Shown: positions 8,807 through 18,810, counted from the first letter of the stretch. The stretch: 64,000 nt of DNA from Deinococcales bacterium (GCA_013298595.1 JAAFIG010000023.1:1-64000), one strand, 5' to 3'. Notes: generated by a model not told the origin, from the letters alone. A program made the numbers and translations.

Positions 8807-11800
8807 ATGAAACATGTCTTCACTTTACTCGCACTGACGCTGGCAATTGTTGCTTGTGCACCTGCACCAACTCCTAAAATTACGGTCACTCGAGATGGTC
8901 TGGTAGTTGTGCAACGCAATCAGACCAAAAAATTTGTGGCTTTGCTCGAGAATACAGCGGGTTCACCTGTCTGGTCACTCGAGCCGAATGTGGGTTCTTT
9001 AAGCCCTAATAATCTCGAGGCGATTTACACCGCACCGAATATCATTTCTGCGGCACAGAACATCACGGTTAAAGCTTGTGTTGGTAGCATTTGTGGTACA
9101 GAAATTGTTACGCTCGAGCCACCACCTGCTTTTACTGTGCTACTGGATAAAAATAGTATTGTGGGTTTGCCTGTTGGTGGTGCGTGCGGTGTCACAGCAA
9201 CAGTACAAAGTTCAACTGAAGGTGTGACTTGGCGTTCGAGTAACGAAGCTGTTGCCACGGTCTCGAGTGCTGGTTTGGTCACAGCCGTCAGTGCTGGGCA
9301 AGCGCAAATTAGTGCAGTGGCATTGGGTAATCCTAGTAGTCAAGCGGTTTTAACTGTGGATACAGTTGCGGAAAATATGGCTAAACTGACTGCCACCATT
9401 AGCAACCCTCGAGTTTCAGTTAATGATCTCGAGCCAATTGCTGCCAAGCTCGAGAATATGGCGTGTGCCAATCTGAGTTTTGTTGCTAGTGCTGGGAGTA
9501 TCTCAAGCGAAGGGTTGTTTACTGCGCCAAGTGCAGCTGGTACAAGTACTGTTACAGTCGAAGCTACCACTGGCAGTGTGAAACGCACTGTAGTTTTACC
9601 CCTCGAGATTGCGTTTTGGTCGCCAAGCAATTCATTGCCAACGGGTCTGCAAATCCAAGCATTGCATAGTAGTCCAACTGGTGAAATTTATGCTGGTACA
9701 AACGATGGTGTGCTGCGTTTTGATGCTAATAGTGAAACTTGGATTGCACTGCGTGGCACCAGAGGTGGACTCGAGAACACCAGTATCAGTTCGCTCGAGT
9801 TTATGGCTGATGGCACGCTACTGGTTGGTACGGATAATGGTGTCTATAAGCAAGCTTTTGGCAGTAGCAGTTTTGTTCGTACTGCTTCGTTTAATGCCAC
9901 TACGCCATACACCACAGGTTTACCAGTCAATCAAACTGTTTTTGATTTGTTAAAAGTGGGTAATACCATGTACGCAGCACTCGAGGCATGGACAAATAAT
10001 GGCAGTGCTTACCAAGTATTTAAGCTCGAGAATGATGTCTGGAGTGCTTTGCCACCACTGCCTGAAACAAGAAATGCTGTGTCATTAACCACACTTGGTT
10101 CGGATATTGTGGTTAGTTTGAGCAATGGCGCAATGTATCAGTTCACAAGTGGAACTTGGAATTTGCTCTCGAGCACCAAACCGAATATAGGTTCTTTACA
10201 AACCATTGGTAGCACCATTTATGGAACTCGAGCCATTTCTGGAGATAACGGCGTGTTTAAGCTCGAGGCTGGCACATGGAGTCTCGAGAAAGGCGGTTTT
10301 CCGTTTGGGCAATTGCTGAAAAATGGGTCTGGTTTACTCTGGGCAGATAGTAATTTGGTGCGGAACAATGGGCAAAATTGGGCTGGGTTGGGCAGCAACG
10401 CAACGTTGCCTTTTAATGCGCGGCATATTGCAGTGGCTCGAGATGGACGGGTATATGTGTCTTTTCTCGATGCCGCGCAAGTTTGGCAAGTCTGGCGTTC
10501 ACCAAAAGCGGCTGTGTCAACCGATGCACCTGCCGTTAATGTGACAGGAATTACCGTAAACCCCAGCAGTGTTGCCATGCGTGTTGGTACATTCCAACCA
10601 CTTGGTGCCACAGTTGTTGGTGGTACAGGTGTTATCTGGCTTTCGAGTAACGAAGCCATCGCTCGAGTCTCTGAAGATGGTGTGCTCGAAGGGATTGGCA
10701 ATGGCACAACCACGGTATTAGCGATTGCTCGTGATAACCCAAGTTTTCGTAGCACAATTACTGTAACTGTCTCGAGTCCCGATGCTGTTCTGAGTGGGAT
10801 TACTTTGCATGGTGCAAACGAACTTGAAGTGGCAAGTAGCACTCAATTACAAGCGCAACTCGAGACAAATTACTTAACAACTCAAGCCACTACAGAACCC
10901 GATGCACGCCTAATTTGGACAAGTAGCGACACAAACCTTGCGACTGTTTCCTTGAGTGGTTTAGTCACAGGTATCGCCGTTGGTAGCGTAACAATCCGTG
11001 CCTCGAGTGTGGCGAAACCAAATTTACGTGGCGAAATTGTTTTGCAAATCAAACCCAGCACTGTACTAGCAGGCAACGGCGAATGGCAACTCGAAGCGTT
11101 GTTACCACTGAACATTACCCCGAATAATTTGGCAAGCCTCGAGTTTCGGATTTTAGCGGTTCATGGCACTCGTTTATATGCCAGTGTGCAAGGCAATGGC
11201 ACTTGGTCTAAGGCATTAACGGGTAACACTTGGACTCGAGAAACCCTACCCAGCGGTAGCAACCTGCCCGATGTCAAAGATTTTGCATCAGGCAGTAATG
11301 TACTAATTGCCGCTGCCGCCAATGGCAAGGTGCTGATTCTCGAGAGTGGTAGTTGGCGCGAAAGCAGTGTTGGCGGTACAGAACCTGTGACCCAAGTACT
11401 GATTGTTGGTAGCACTTGGTATGCAGGTATCTCGAGTGATGGCACAAACCCAGCCAAGGTGATGCGTTTTGATGGTACAAGTTGGGTCAGCACAGGCACT
11501 GGCTTAGGTATTGGTAATAACAACAGCATTGGCGCTTTGGGCGGATTGGCTGTATCGCAAAATCAAATTTATACTGTCATGAGCAACGGTTTTGTTTATA
11601 AACTCGAGGCGGGTATTTGGCAAACCGTGGCTAATCAAATTGTGGATAATCAAGGTAACGGCGTGCGTTTACGCGACATTGTTGCTGACGATACAGGCAA
11701 TCTTTTTGTGACAGGTAATGGATTACAGATTTTAGCAGCAGGGAGCAGCACTTGGCGCACCATTCATAGCATCAGCACTGCCGACCGACTGAGTTACACA

Positions 11801-13408
11801 GGCACTTCAATTCTGATTGGAGCCAGCGGCGATGCCCTCGAGTTACGTTTACCAAGTCTGATGCTGGTACGCTTAGGCAGCACCGATCCGTTCCTGAATA
11901 AAAACATTAAAAGCGTGGTTTTAGATGCCTCGAGCAACACGGTCTACGCTGGTCTGAGCTTTCCTGATGTCGGCATGAACAACATTTACAAAGTGCAACC
12001 CGACCCTCGAGCCGCTGGTATCAACAACGATTTACCACTGACCAGCGCCTCTTATCTTGGCTCGAGTGGTGGTGATAATGCGATGGGTGCCGATATTCAA
12101 CCCGATGGCAGCCTTGTGCTGGCAGGCAGACTCGAGCGTACCAATCTTGGGCAAACCCCAACGCATTTATTGGGCGGTGGCGCTGGTGCAATTATTCGAC
12201 TGAGTTTTGATGGCAAAAAAGTGCTGAGTATCACACGCATTGGCGATCAAATCCTTGATCTTGAAGTTAACCGCAGCAATGGTCAGATTGCCATTGCCAC
12301 CAATCTTGGTATTGCTGTGCTTTCCGCTGATGCTAAAAATATTATTTGGAGTATTGCCGACCCGAGCACTGACAGTGGCAGACGCATTGCCATTGGTTCG
12401 GACGGCACTGTGGTGGCTTTAACCACCAAGAAAATACAGGTTTTTAATGCCACAGGTACAGAAATCGGCTCGAGACAACTAAATAATAGTTTCGTCTTGG
12501 ATATTGCCATAGACGCAAATAGCCAAAGTGTTTTTGTGACAGGTATGGACAATAAAACCTTACCGTCCGATAACACATTACCAAATGCACCAGTGCAAGT
12601 GGCATACTTATTTTCTTACCCCTACGATTTAACAAACCGCAAATGGACTAACTGGAATTACAGTGGTTTAGACCTCAACGGACAAGAAGCCGATACCAGA
12701 GGCTACCGAGTCAGCATGGGACGCGATAACAAACTGTATTTCCTTGGCGAAAACGCAGGTGGTAATAGTATTTTCCGCTGGGATCCACGCAGCCCAATTG
12801 GGATTGTTAGCAATGGCAGACGTGGTTTAATCGAAACCAGTTGCAACTGCTGGATAAATTTTGACCAATACAACCAACCCTATAATTCAGCATCACCACA
12901 TTTTGCCTACTACGCTCGACTCGAGCCAAGCACAGGTACTATTCTCAAAGGACAATTCTTAGTACCACGATTGCCCAACACACAAAGTAATACCTTTCGG
13001 GTACGTGCCATCAGTGCCGACGAAAACGGACAAATTATCATTGGTGGACTAAGTGCTTATGGCATCGAAAACCGCAGTGGCAAACGTGTGGCAGGACAAA
13101 ACCTTGGCGAATATGGCGGAGCTGACCTAACCATTGTTGTTATCTCGAGCGACCTACGCAGCCGCGTTGCTTGGCATCCATTTAACAAAGACAGCGGCAC
13201 CGATACAAACAACAACGGCATCACTGAAGCTTTTAACGGTGGTAGCAGCGAAGCAACAGCAGTGGCTGCCAGCAACGGCAAAGTTGTTTATGCCGCGATT
13301 GCTGCGGCTGGGCAATTTGTTACCACCAATGCGATTCAAGCCAACCCCTCGAGCGACCTGAGTAAATTTGATACCGATGCGTTCTTTGCGGTTGTACCAT
13401 TGAAATAA
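8807..13408 (+). CDS. Giant surface lipoprotein with Ig-like (BIG2) domains and beta-propeller repeats
   Basis: A 1,533-residue lipoprotein. Signal peptide MKHVFTLLALTLAIVAC has a lipobox IVAC. At least three BIG2-type Ig-like domains are visible: one near residues 105-190 (TWRSSNEAVATVSSAGLVTA), then two tandem ones near 575-750 (WLSSNEAIARVSEDG; WTSSDTNLATVSLSGLVTG). Between and after them lie repeated W-x-x-L and YAGTNDGVLRFD / YAGISSDG strands typical of two-component-regulator-like or WD-type propellers. The protein probably acts outside the cell in adhesion or envelope structure. The start is chosen for the lipobox. Density of CTCGAG is very high here, and Leu-Glu pairs are accordingly frequent. 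Specific function unknown. Confidence 0.8.
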   Translation: MKHVFTLLALTLAIVACAPAPTPKITVTRDGLVVVQRNQTKKFVALLENTAGSPVWSLEPNVGSLSPNNLEAIYTAPNIISAAQNITVKACVGSICGTEIVTLEPPPAFTVLLDKNSIVGLPVGGACGVTATVQSSTEGVTWRSSNEAVATVSSAGLVTAVSAGQAQISAVALGNPSSQAVLTVDTVAENMAKLTATISNPRVSVNDLEPIAAKLENMACANLSFVASAGSISSEGLFTAPSAAGTSTVTVEATTGSVKRTVVLPLEIAFWSPSNSLPTGLQIQALHSSPTGEIYAGTNDGVLRFDANSETWIALRGTRGGLENTSISSLEFMADGTLLVGTDNGVYKQAFGSSSFVRTASFNATTPYTTGLPVNQTVFDLLKVGNTMYAALEAWTNNGSAYQVFKLENDVWSALPPLPETRNAVSLTTLGSDIVVSLSNGAMYQFTSGTWNLLSSTKPNIGSLQTIGSTIYGTRAISGDNGVFKLEAGTWSLEKGGFPFGQLLKNGSGLLWADSNLVRNNGQNWAGLGSNATLPFNARHIAVARDGRVYVSFLDAAQVWQVWRSPKAAVSTDAPAVNVTGITVNPSSVAMRVGTFQPLGATVVGGTGVIWLSSNEAIARVSEDGVLEGIGNGTTTVLAIARDNPSFRSTITVTVSSPDAVLSGITLHGANELEVASSTQLQAQLETNYLTTQATTEPDARLIWTSSDTNLATVSLSGLVTGIAVGSVTIRASSVAKPNLRGEIVLQIKPSTVLAGNGEWQLEALLPLNITPNNLASLEFRILAVHGTRLYASVQGNGTWSKALTGNTWTRETLPSGSNLPDVKDFASGSNVLIAAAANGKVLILESGSWRESSVGGTEPVTQVLIVGSTWYAGISSDGTNPAKVMRFDGTSWVSTGTGLGIGNNNSIGALGGLAVSQNQIYTVMSNGFVYKLEAGIWQTVANQIVDNQGNGVRLRDIVADDTGNLFVTGNGLQILAAGSSTWRTIHSISTADRLSYTGTSILIGASGDALELRLPSLMLVRLGSTDPFLNKNIKSVVLDASSNTVYAGLSFPDVGMNNIYKVQPDPRAAGINNDLPLTSASYLGSSGGDNAMGADIQPDGSLVLAGRLERTNLGQTPTHLLGGGAGAIIRLSFDGKKVLSITRIGDQILDLEVNRSNGQIAIATNLGIAVLSADAKNIIWSIADPSTDSGRRIAIGSDGTVVALTTKKIQVFNATGTEIGSRQLNNSFVLDIAIDANSQSVFVTGMDNKTLPSDNTLPNAPVQVAYLFSYPYDLTNRKWTNWNYSGLDLNGQEADTRGYRVSMGRDNKLYFLGENAGGNSIFRWDPRSPIGIVSNGRRGLIETSCNCWINFDQYNQPYNSASPHFAYYARLEPSTGTILKGQFLVPRLPNTQSNTFRVRAISADENGQIIIGGLSAYGIENRSGKRVAGQNLGEYGGADLTIVVISSDLRSRVAWHPFNKDSGTDTNNNGITEAFNGGSSEATAVAASNGKVVYAAIAAAGQFVTTNAIQANPSSDLSKFDTDAFFAVVPLK

Positions 13409-13499
13409 TACCAATGTGTTTGTTGTCTACTTCTGGCATTTTCGTTGGCTTGAAGGCTTTATTGAGCATTGCATGTGTTTGAGTGTAAACAATCTGTCG

Positions 13500-13505
13500 T
13501 ATACT
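13500..13505 (+). promoter_or_regulatory. -10 hexamer TATACT of a leaderless promoter
   Basis: TATACT lies 5 nt before the ATG at 13,511. It is the clearest example of the short -10-to-start spacing seen at many genes in this window. Confidence 0.7.
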
Positions 13506-13510
13506 AGCCC

Positions 13511-14758
13511 ATGATAACAGCCACAACTCGAGCACCGATTTCGCGGTACTTGGCACTTTGTGCTTATTGGTTTGGTTTTTCGTTTCACTGGTTTTTCTTA
13601 TTGCCGATTCTCATGCCTGCCGATGTGACACGGCTGGTTGGAGAGGCAAACAAAGGTGCTTATCTGGGTTGGTTAGCAGGTTTAGCCGCAATTATTCCTT
13701 TGGTGTTACCGCCATTTCTTGGTATTTGGTCAGATAGACTTGGTAAACGCTTAGTGTTTTTGCTGTGGGGAACAGTCGTTAATATCCTTGGGCTTGGCAT
13801 CATGTTAATTGCTCCAAGTTTTTGGGTTTATGCACTTGCGTACTTGTTGGTTCAACTGGGTAATAGTGTTGCCAGCACGCCCTACACTGCAATTATTCCC
13901 GATACTGTACCTGTTGAAGATCGCGGACGAGCCAGTGGCATCATGGGGTTCTTTCAATTGTTTAGCCAAATTGCAGGTGGTGTTGCTGCCTTTGCATTAG
14001 GTGGCTCGAGAGAAGGGCAATACCTGATTATTATTGCCGTGCTGGGTTTAACCACATTTATAACGTATGCCACAACTCGAGAACCAACAAGAAAAACACT
14101 TTCGGAAGGGTTTCCTGATTTCAAAATATATTTCACAGATGCCTACAAAGATTTTCGTTGGGTGTTTTTAACTCGAGCCTTATCCGAAACTGGGCGTTTT
14201 GCAGTGCAGCCTTTTTTACAATTTTACTTGCAGGATGTGATTCGGGTTTTTGCCTTGGGCAGTTTTGTGATTGCCACAAAAGAGGGAGTGCCTGATGCTG
14301 GTTTAGCTTTAACTTTGTTATTAATTTGTTTGTCTTTGACGGCTGCGGTCACCGCAATCTTCTCAGGCGGGATTTCCGATAAGGTTGGTAAGCGCCCAAT
14401 TGTCATGATTGCCAGTTTTGCCATGGCATTAGCTGCGGGTGGTTTTGCTTTCTCGAGCAATTACCCGATTGCAGTGGTTTTTGGTTTAGCGTTTGGTTTT
14501 GGCTATGGTGCGTTTGTTTCGGTAGATTGGGCATTGGGTACAAGTGTGTTACCACATCCTGAACATAATGCCAGAGATATGGGTGTTTGGCATATTGCCA
14601 TGGTTTTTCCTCAGTTATTCCAAGGTTTTTTTGGTCAGGTTTTAGATGCTGGTAACAAAGCCAGTCCCAATGGTGGTTATCCTATTTTGTTTGGTGTTGC
14701 CGTGGTGTTCTTTGTACTGGGTGGCGCATTTATTTCAAAGGTACGTGGGGTGCGTTAA
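13511..14758 (+). CDS. MFS transporter, SLC45/melibiose-like
   Basis: A 415-residue membrane protein with about 12 hydrophobic segments. The cytoplasmic loop between helices 2 and 3 reads GIWSDRLGKR, the classic MFS motif A, and a second copy GGISDKVGKRP follows helix 8. Both support a major facilitator fold. The substrate cannot be read from sequence; sugars or drugs are both possible. It is monocistronic: the upstream gene is the giant lipoprotein and the next gene has its own promoter. The 3' end, including the stop, is partly duplicated just downstream (see repeat). Confidence 0.88.
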   Translation: MITATTRAPISRYLALCAYWFGFSFHWFFLLPILMPADVTRLVGEANKGAYLGWLAGLAAIIPLVLPPFLGIWSDRLGKRLVFLLWGTVVNILGLGIMLIAPSFWVYALAYLLVQLGNSVASTPYTAIIPDTVPVEDRGRASGIMGFFQLFSQIAGGVAAFALGGSREGQYLIIIAVLGLTTFITYATTREPTRKTLSEGFPDFKIYFTDAYKDFRWVFLTRALSETGRFAVQPFLQFYLQDVIRVFALGSFVIATKEGVPDAGLALTLLLICLSLTAAVTAIFSGGISDKVGKRPIVMIASFAMALAAGGFAFSSNYPIAVVFGLAFGFGYGAFVSVDWALGTSVLPHPEHNARDMGVWHIAMVFPQLFQGFFGQVLDAGNKASPNGGYPILFGVAVVFFVLGGAFISKVRGVR

Positions 14759-14780
14759 CCCCAATATGCGGGGTGCGTTA
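14747..14780 (+). repeat. Duplicated gene 3' end including the stop codon
   Basis: GGGGTGCGTTA occurs at 14,747-14,757 and again at 14,770-14,780, an offset of 23 bp. The first copy spans most of the TAA stop of the MFS gene. Similar duplications follow two other genes in the window. Confidence 0.7.
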
Positions 14781-14835
14781 GCTTCAAGCGTGTTTTTATA
14801 GACTCGAGGCTTATAAAAAAGCTAAACTGCTTGTC

Positions 14836-16257
14836 ATGGCTTTACAACTTCCTGTGCGTGCAGCAGATGTGCTCAGTGGCGCGTATACAAATGGTTTACG
14901 TGATGAAATAGCGTTTGGTAATGGCGATCTCATTCGTTCACTCGAGTCTTTGGGGATTGCTGGTCCATATAAAACGGTTTCACCTTGGGAACTCGAGGAT
15001 TTGCGTGGGCAACGAAAAATCAATGCGGGTGGCTACGCGGCTATTCCATTTGGCGATCAGTTCCCGCCATTAATCGAGTTTTTACAAAGCTTTTTAGCGC
15101 AGGATCGCAGTATTGGTTTGCCACAACAAAGTGCTAGTCATTGGCGGGCGGCTCTCGAGACAAATTTAGTGGCGTTACTGACGCAGTTTGCGCCGAGCCA
15201 TGCGGACTCGAGAGTATTTTTTTCTAATTCTGGTACAGAAGCCATCGAGACTGCACTGAAGTTTGTCAAAGCAGCTCGTCCTAAAGCCAAAGAAATTATT
15301 AATTTTAAGGGTGCGTATCATGGTAAAACCTTTGGTGCTTTAGCTGTCACGCCAAATAACGAGTACCAAGAATTGTTTCGTCCACTCATGCCCAATGTCA
15401 CCACATTGCCTTATGGCGATGCAGCTGCGCTCGAGAGCACCATTAAACAATTGGGAGCCGATAAAATCTGTGCTGTCATGCTCGAGCCTGTTCAAGGCGA
15501 AGCTGGGGTGATTGCTCCACCCGATGGTTTTCTGGCAGAAATTGGTAGGCTTTGCCGTAAGCATGGCATTCTAATTATTGCCGATGAAATTCAAACTGGG
15601 CTGGGGCGTACAGGGCATTATTTTGCCAGCATCGCCGCTGGTTTAGAACCAGACATTATTACGCTGGCTAAACCGCTTGGTGGTGGCATTTTGGCAATTG
15701 GGGCAACCATTGCCAGAAAAACTATTTTTAATAAAACATTGGCGGGCTTTTCAAGTAAACGCCACAGCAATACCTTCGGTGGTAATAGTATTTCAATGGC
15801 GCTCGGTATGAAGTGCTTAGAACTGATTATTGATAACGACTTGCCCGAACGTTCAGCTCGGCTGGGTGCTATGGCACTCGAGCGGTTTAAGGTCTTAAAA
15901 GAAAAATATCCCACACTACTCGAGGATGTTCGTGGGGCAGGTTTACTGATTGCTTTACAATTTCGCACGGTTTTACCACCCAAAATGATCCCTGGTCTCG
16001 AGGAATTGGTTGGTGAACTCAGTGGAGCACTGGGGGTGCGAATGATTTATGAAGGTGGGGTAGTCGCCAATTTTGCCCTGTCCAGTAAGCGTGTGGCTCG
16101 GTTTACTCCTGCACTGAATATGCCTGAAGATATTTTTGAGCGTTTAGTTAGTAATGTCGAAAAAACCATTCATGGGTATAAAACAGCCAATACCATGTTG
16201 CGGCGAATGCCATTGGATCGTTTGATTCGGCTTGGGCGTTTAGGTTTTGCCAAGTAA
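14836..16257 (+). CDS. Class III PLP-dependent aminotransferase (ornithine/4-aminobutyrate type)
   Basis: A 473-residue enzyme of the class III transaminases. Visible motifs: SGTEAIETALKFVKAA (phosphate loop), GAYHGKT (cofactor stacking), EPVQGEAGV, ADEIQTGLGRTG (Asp contacting the pyridine nitrogen) and TLAKPLGGG with the Schiff-base lysine. These fit acetylornithine, ornithine, putrescine and 4-aminobutyrate aminotransferases; sequence alone does not choose between them. It is longer than ArgD (about 400), with an extra N-terminal part of about 60 residues and a C-terminal tail rich in Arg. TAAACT lies 7 nt before the ATG (leaderless). The next gene, a response regulator, has its own such promoter. 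Confidence 0.88.
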   Translation: MALQLPVRAADVLSGAYTNGLRDEIAFGNGDLIRSLESLGIAGPYKTVSPWELEDLRGQRKINAGGYAAIPFGDQFPPLIEFLQSFLAQDRSIGLPQQSASHWRAALETNLVALLTQFAPSHADSRVFFSNSGTEAIETALKFVKAARPKAKEIINFKGAYHGKTFGALAVTPNNEYQELFRPLMPNVTTLPYGDAAALESTIKQLGADKICAVMLEPVQGEAGVIAPPDGFLAEIGRLCRKHGILIIADEIQTGLGRTGHYFASIAAGLEPDIITLAKPLGGGILAIGATIARKTIFNKTLAGFSSKRHSNTFGGNSISMALGMKCLELIIDNDLPERSARLGAMALERFKVLKEKYPTLLEDVRGAGLLIALQFRTVLPPKMIPGLEELVGELSGALGVRMIYEGGVVANFALSSKRVARFTPALNMPEDIFERLVSNVEKTIHGYKTANTMLRRMPLDRLIRLGRLGFAK

Positions 16258-16291
16258 GCACACCCATAAAAAATTGCGTTAGAATAGAGCG

Positions 16292-16723
16292 ATGCCAGAC
16301 TCTGCTGTTATTCTCACTGCCGATGATTCAGAACAAATTCGTAGTTTACTCGAGATGATTTTATCTGCCGATGGTCATACTGTGGTGCAAACCAATGATG
16401 GTCGAGCAGCTTTGGGCTGGCTCAAGGACAACACACCAGATTTGATGATTCTTGATGTCACCATGCCTTTTTTAGATGGTATTGAGGTCTGTTCAAGAGC
16501 CAAACGTGTCTCGAGATTGCGGGCTACACCAATTATTATTTTAACAGCCCATACCGATGATGAGTCGCGGCAACGGGCTAAGTTGGCTGGCGCAGATGCG
16601 TTTGTCAATAAACCATTGTCGGGTAAGAATTTGCGTTCGACTATTCAAGAGATGCTGGTCAAACGGGCTGAGCTAAAAGCCAAAATGGAAGCAGAAGACG
16701 AAGTTTCTGCTAAAGCCTTTTAA
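16292..16723 (+). CDS. Single-domain response regulator
   Basis: A 143-residue receiver domain with no output domain. Acidic pair D11-D12, phospho-acceptor D55 (LMILDVTMP), T85 and K107 are all present, so it should be phosphorylatable. The last 20 residues are charged and helical. No histidine kinase is adjacent; partners must be elsewhere. TAGAAT lies 6 nt before the ATG. Its stop overlaps the convergent aminopeptidase gene by 4 bp. Confidence 0.92.
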   Translation: MPDSAVILTADDSEQIRSLLEMILSADGHTVVQTNDGRAALGWLKDNTPDLMILDVTMPFLDGIEVCSRAKRVSRLRATPIIILTAHTDDESRQRAKLAGADAFVNKPLSGKNLRSTIQEMLVKRAELKAKMEAEDEVSAKAF

Positions 16724-17802
16724 ACAAATTTACCATTTTCCTGAAAGACTTCACCGTCTATGGTAATTCGACCATCGCGCTGCATATCAAGGATTAAATC
16801 CCAGTGCAGCGCACTTTTGTTTAAGCCACCACATTCGCCATAACTCGAGCCGATAGCAAGATGGGCTGTACCACCAATTTTTTCGTCAAATAAAATGTTT
16901 TTTGTGGCTTTGGTAATGCCATAATTTGTACCAATGCCGATTTCACCTAGGAAACGGGCACCTTCGTCTATCTCGAGGGCGTTTTGTAAGTAATCATTGC
17001 CTTGGTCGGCACTGGCTTTGATAACTTTGCCATCCTTAAACCACAGTTCGACTCCACTGACAGTAAAACCAGAAAGGTTTGATGGCACTGTAAATTTAAC
17101 CACACCATTGGCGCTATCTTCGATGGGGCTGGTGAAAATTTCACCACTTGGCATGTTACGTTTCCCATCAGAATTACGCCATGTGCGCCCTGCTACGGAC
17201 AAAGTAATATCTGTGCCTGGGGCTTCTAAACGAATGGTTTTGGCTTGCCCAATCCGTTCAATCAATTGTTCTTGCATGGTGCGAATCTCGAGCCAACCAC
17301 GCCACGGCTCGTCGAGGTGCAAGAACATGGCATTGACCACAAATCGTTCAAATTCCTCGAGTGGCATGTCTGCATCTTTGGCGTAGCCTTCGGTGGGAAA
17401 TAATGTAACGCACCAGCGTTTACCTGCTCTGGCTGCACCGAGTTTTCCGAGGGTTTTACGGTGCCGCATCAGGTTCTCGGATTTAATTCGCTCTAAGCCA
17501 CGTAAATCAGATTCGGCTTCGATACGTAAAAACGCGTCTATGTGCCGCATTTGTTCGATATCGGCTGTTGGTATTTGATCGAGTTGTTTTTCTTTAGCAT
17601 GGCGATGAAAATCCATCATTTGTCCGGGGTAACCCAGTCGAAAAACAGGAAATGCTTCGCAATCAAGAATGGCATTGTGTAACTCTTGCACCAAAGGTAG
17701 GGCGAGGGTATTGGTTTGAATCATGATGGTTTCGCCAGGCGAAACTTCTAGGCAGTAATCGGTGAGGAGTCGCGCCCATCTCGAGAGGTAAATATCTTGC
17801 AC
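16720..17802 (-). CDS. Aminopeptidase, peptidase family M29
   Basis: A 360-residue metallo-aminopeptidase of the AmpS/PepS/AmpT family, cytoplasmic, trimming N-terminal residues from peptides with two metal ions. The C-terminal metal-site motifs are visible: LGEIGIGTN, GTAHLAIG and SALHWDLI with its His-x-Asp. The length is slightly short of the usual 400-410. The start codon is GTG; TATGCT lies 6 nt upstream. The gene stands alone, convergent with the response regulator. Confidence 0.92.
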   Translation of the reverse strand: MQDIYLSRWARLLTDYCLEVSPGETIMIQTNTLALPLVQELHNAILDCEAFPVFRLGYPGQMMDFHRHAKEKQLDQIPTADIEQMRHIDAFLRIEAESDLRGLERIKSENLMRHRKTLGKLGAARAGKRWCVTLFPTEGYAKDADMPLEEFERFVVNAMFLHLDEPWRGWLEIRTMQEQLIERIGQAKTIRLEAPGTDITLSVAGRTWRNSDGKRNMPSGEIFTSPIEDSANGVVKFTVPSNLSGFTVSGVELWFKDGKVIKASADQGNDYLQNALEIDEGARFLGEIGIGTNYGITKATKNILFDEKIGGTAHLAIGSSYGECGGLNKSALHWDLILDMQRDGRITIDGEVFQENGKFV

Positions 17803-18139
17803 CTTGGTAGCATAGTACAGAGATTGCTTTTTTGCGGGTTAAATCTAGCCTTTGTCGGCTGGTTAAGCCTTTTTTGAATTTGTTACTCTATTCACCGATC
17901 TGTTTTGCTCAACTTTAGTATCTGGAATTTCAGATTTTTTACATAAATAATTTCTATTTTCTGTTTTCAGTATAAAAACCTCACTATTTAGACTCGAGTT
18001 TAGTTTTTTTAAGAAATACTCCAAAAGCCAGTGGCACACATCTCAAACTCCTCCTCGAGCCAACATCTATTTCTCATAAAGCAGGTTTTTCACTTTCAAC
18101 CTGTGCAAACCTGTGCTAACCTCCCGCTCGGTGATACGA
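17803..18139. other. Intergenic region, AT-rich, with 10-bp direct repeats
   Basis: This 337-bp gap between divergent genes is AT-rich with only two CTCGAG copies. Near its right end, AACCTGTGCA, AACCTGTGCT and AACCTCCCGC follow each other at 10-bp steps (18,098-18,127), just upstream of the LysM-peptidase gene. They could be a binding site. No convincing small gene or RNA is seen in the rest. Confidence 0.5.
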
Positions 18140-18784
18140 ATGATGAAACGGTTCCGCACACTTATGCTTTCCCTCGCAGCAACCAGCCTTACCGCTGTTG
18201 CTTTTGCGGGTAGCATCACTGTACGTTCTGGAGATACCCTCTCGAGCATCGCAAATCGCGCTGGTGTCAGTGTTTCCACCTTACGCGACCTCAATAATAT
18301 CTCAGGCGATAAAATTCGCATTGGACAAACTTTACAAACCAGCGGACGCAGCAACAACAGTAGTAGCGTCTCGAGCCGTTACGAACGCCCTTTGTGGCCA
18401 CTCATGGGCACAATAACCCAACGGTACTCGTACCGAGGACCGAAACGCGGTCATGCAGGTATAGACTTGGCTGCCCCGACAGGTACACCCGTGTATGCAG
18501 CACTTTCTGGCACAGTCACATTTTCGGGTTGGAACCCATTTGGCTTTGGTCAATTGGTCAAAATTCGTGGCATAGACGGACGCGAATACTATTACGGACA
18601 TAACTCGAGAAGATTGGTACGGGTTGGACAACGTGTTCGCCAAGGTCAAATGATCTCGAGGGTTGGCAGTACAGGCAACAGCAGCGGTCCACATTTGCAT
18701 TTTGAAGTGCACAGTGGCAACCGCATCATTAACCCATTTGGTATTTTGCCAAGCAGCCGTTTACGTCAAGCCAGCTCGAGATAA
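18140..18784 (+). CDS. LysM domain M23 family metallopeptidase (cell-wall hydrolase)
   Basis: A 214-residue secreted protein. Signal peptide ends VAFAG (about residue 23), then one LysM peptidoglycan-binding domain (SGDTLSSIANRAGVS, about 28-70), a Ser/Asn-rich linker and an M23 peptidase domain. Zinc and catalytic motifs are intact: HAGIDLAAP (H-x3-D) and HLHFE (H-x-H). M23 enzymes cut peptidoglycan cross-bridges or help divisome control. Two consecutive ATG codons (18,140 and 18,143) are both possible starts. The 3' end is duplicated after the stop. Confidence 0.92.
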   Translation: MMKRFRTLMLSLAATSLTAVAFAGSITVRSGDTLSSIANRAGVSVSTLRDLNNISGDKIRIGQTLQTSGRSNNSSSVSSRYERPLWPLMGTITQRYSYRGPKRGHAGIDLAAPTGTPVYAALSGTVTFSGWNPFGFGQLVKIRGIDGREYYYGHNSRRLVRVGQRVRQGQMISRVGSTGNSSGPHLHFEVHSGNRIINPFGILPSSRLRQASSR

Positions 18785-18810
18785 ATCTGTTACGTCAAGC
18801 CAGCTCGAGA
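18761..18810 (+). repeat. 21-bp direct repeat across a gene end
   Basis: TTACGTCAAGCCAGCTCGAG plus A occurs at 18,761-18,781 and again at 18,790-18,810. The first copy encodes the last residues of the LysM-M23 protein; the second is past its stop. The offset is 29 bp. Confidence 0.95.
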
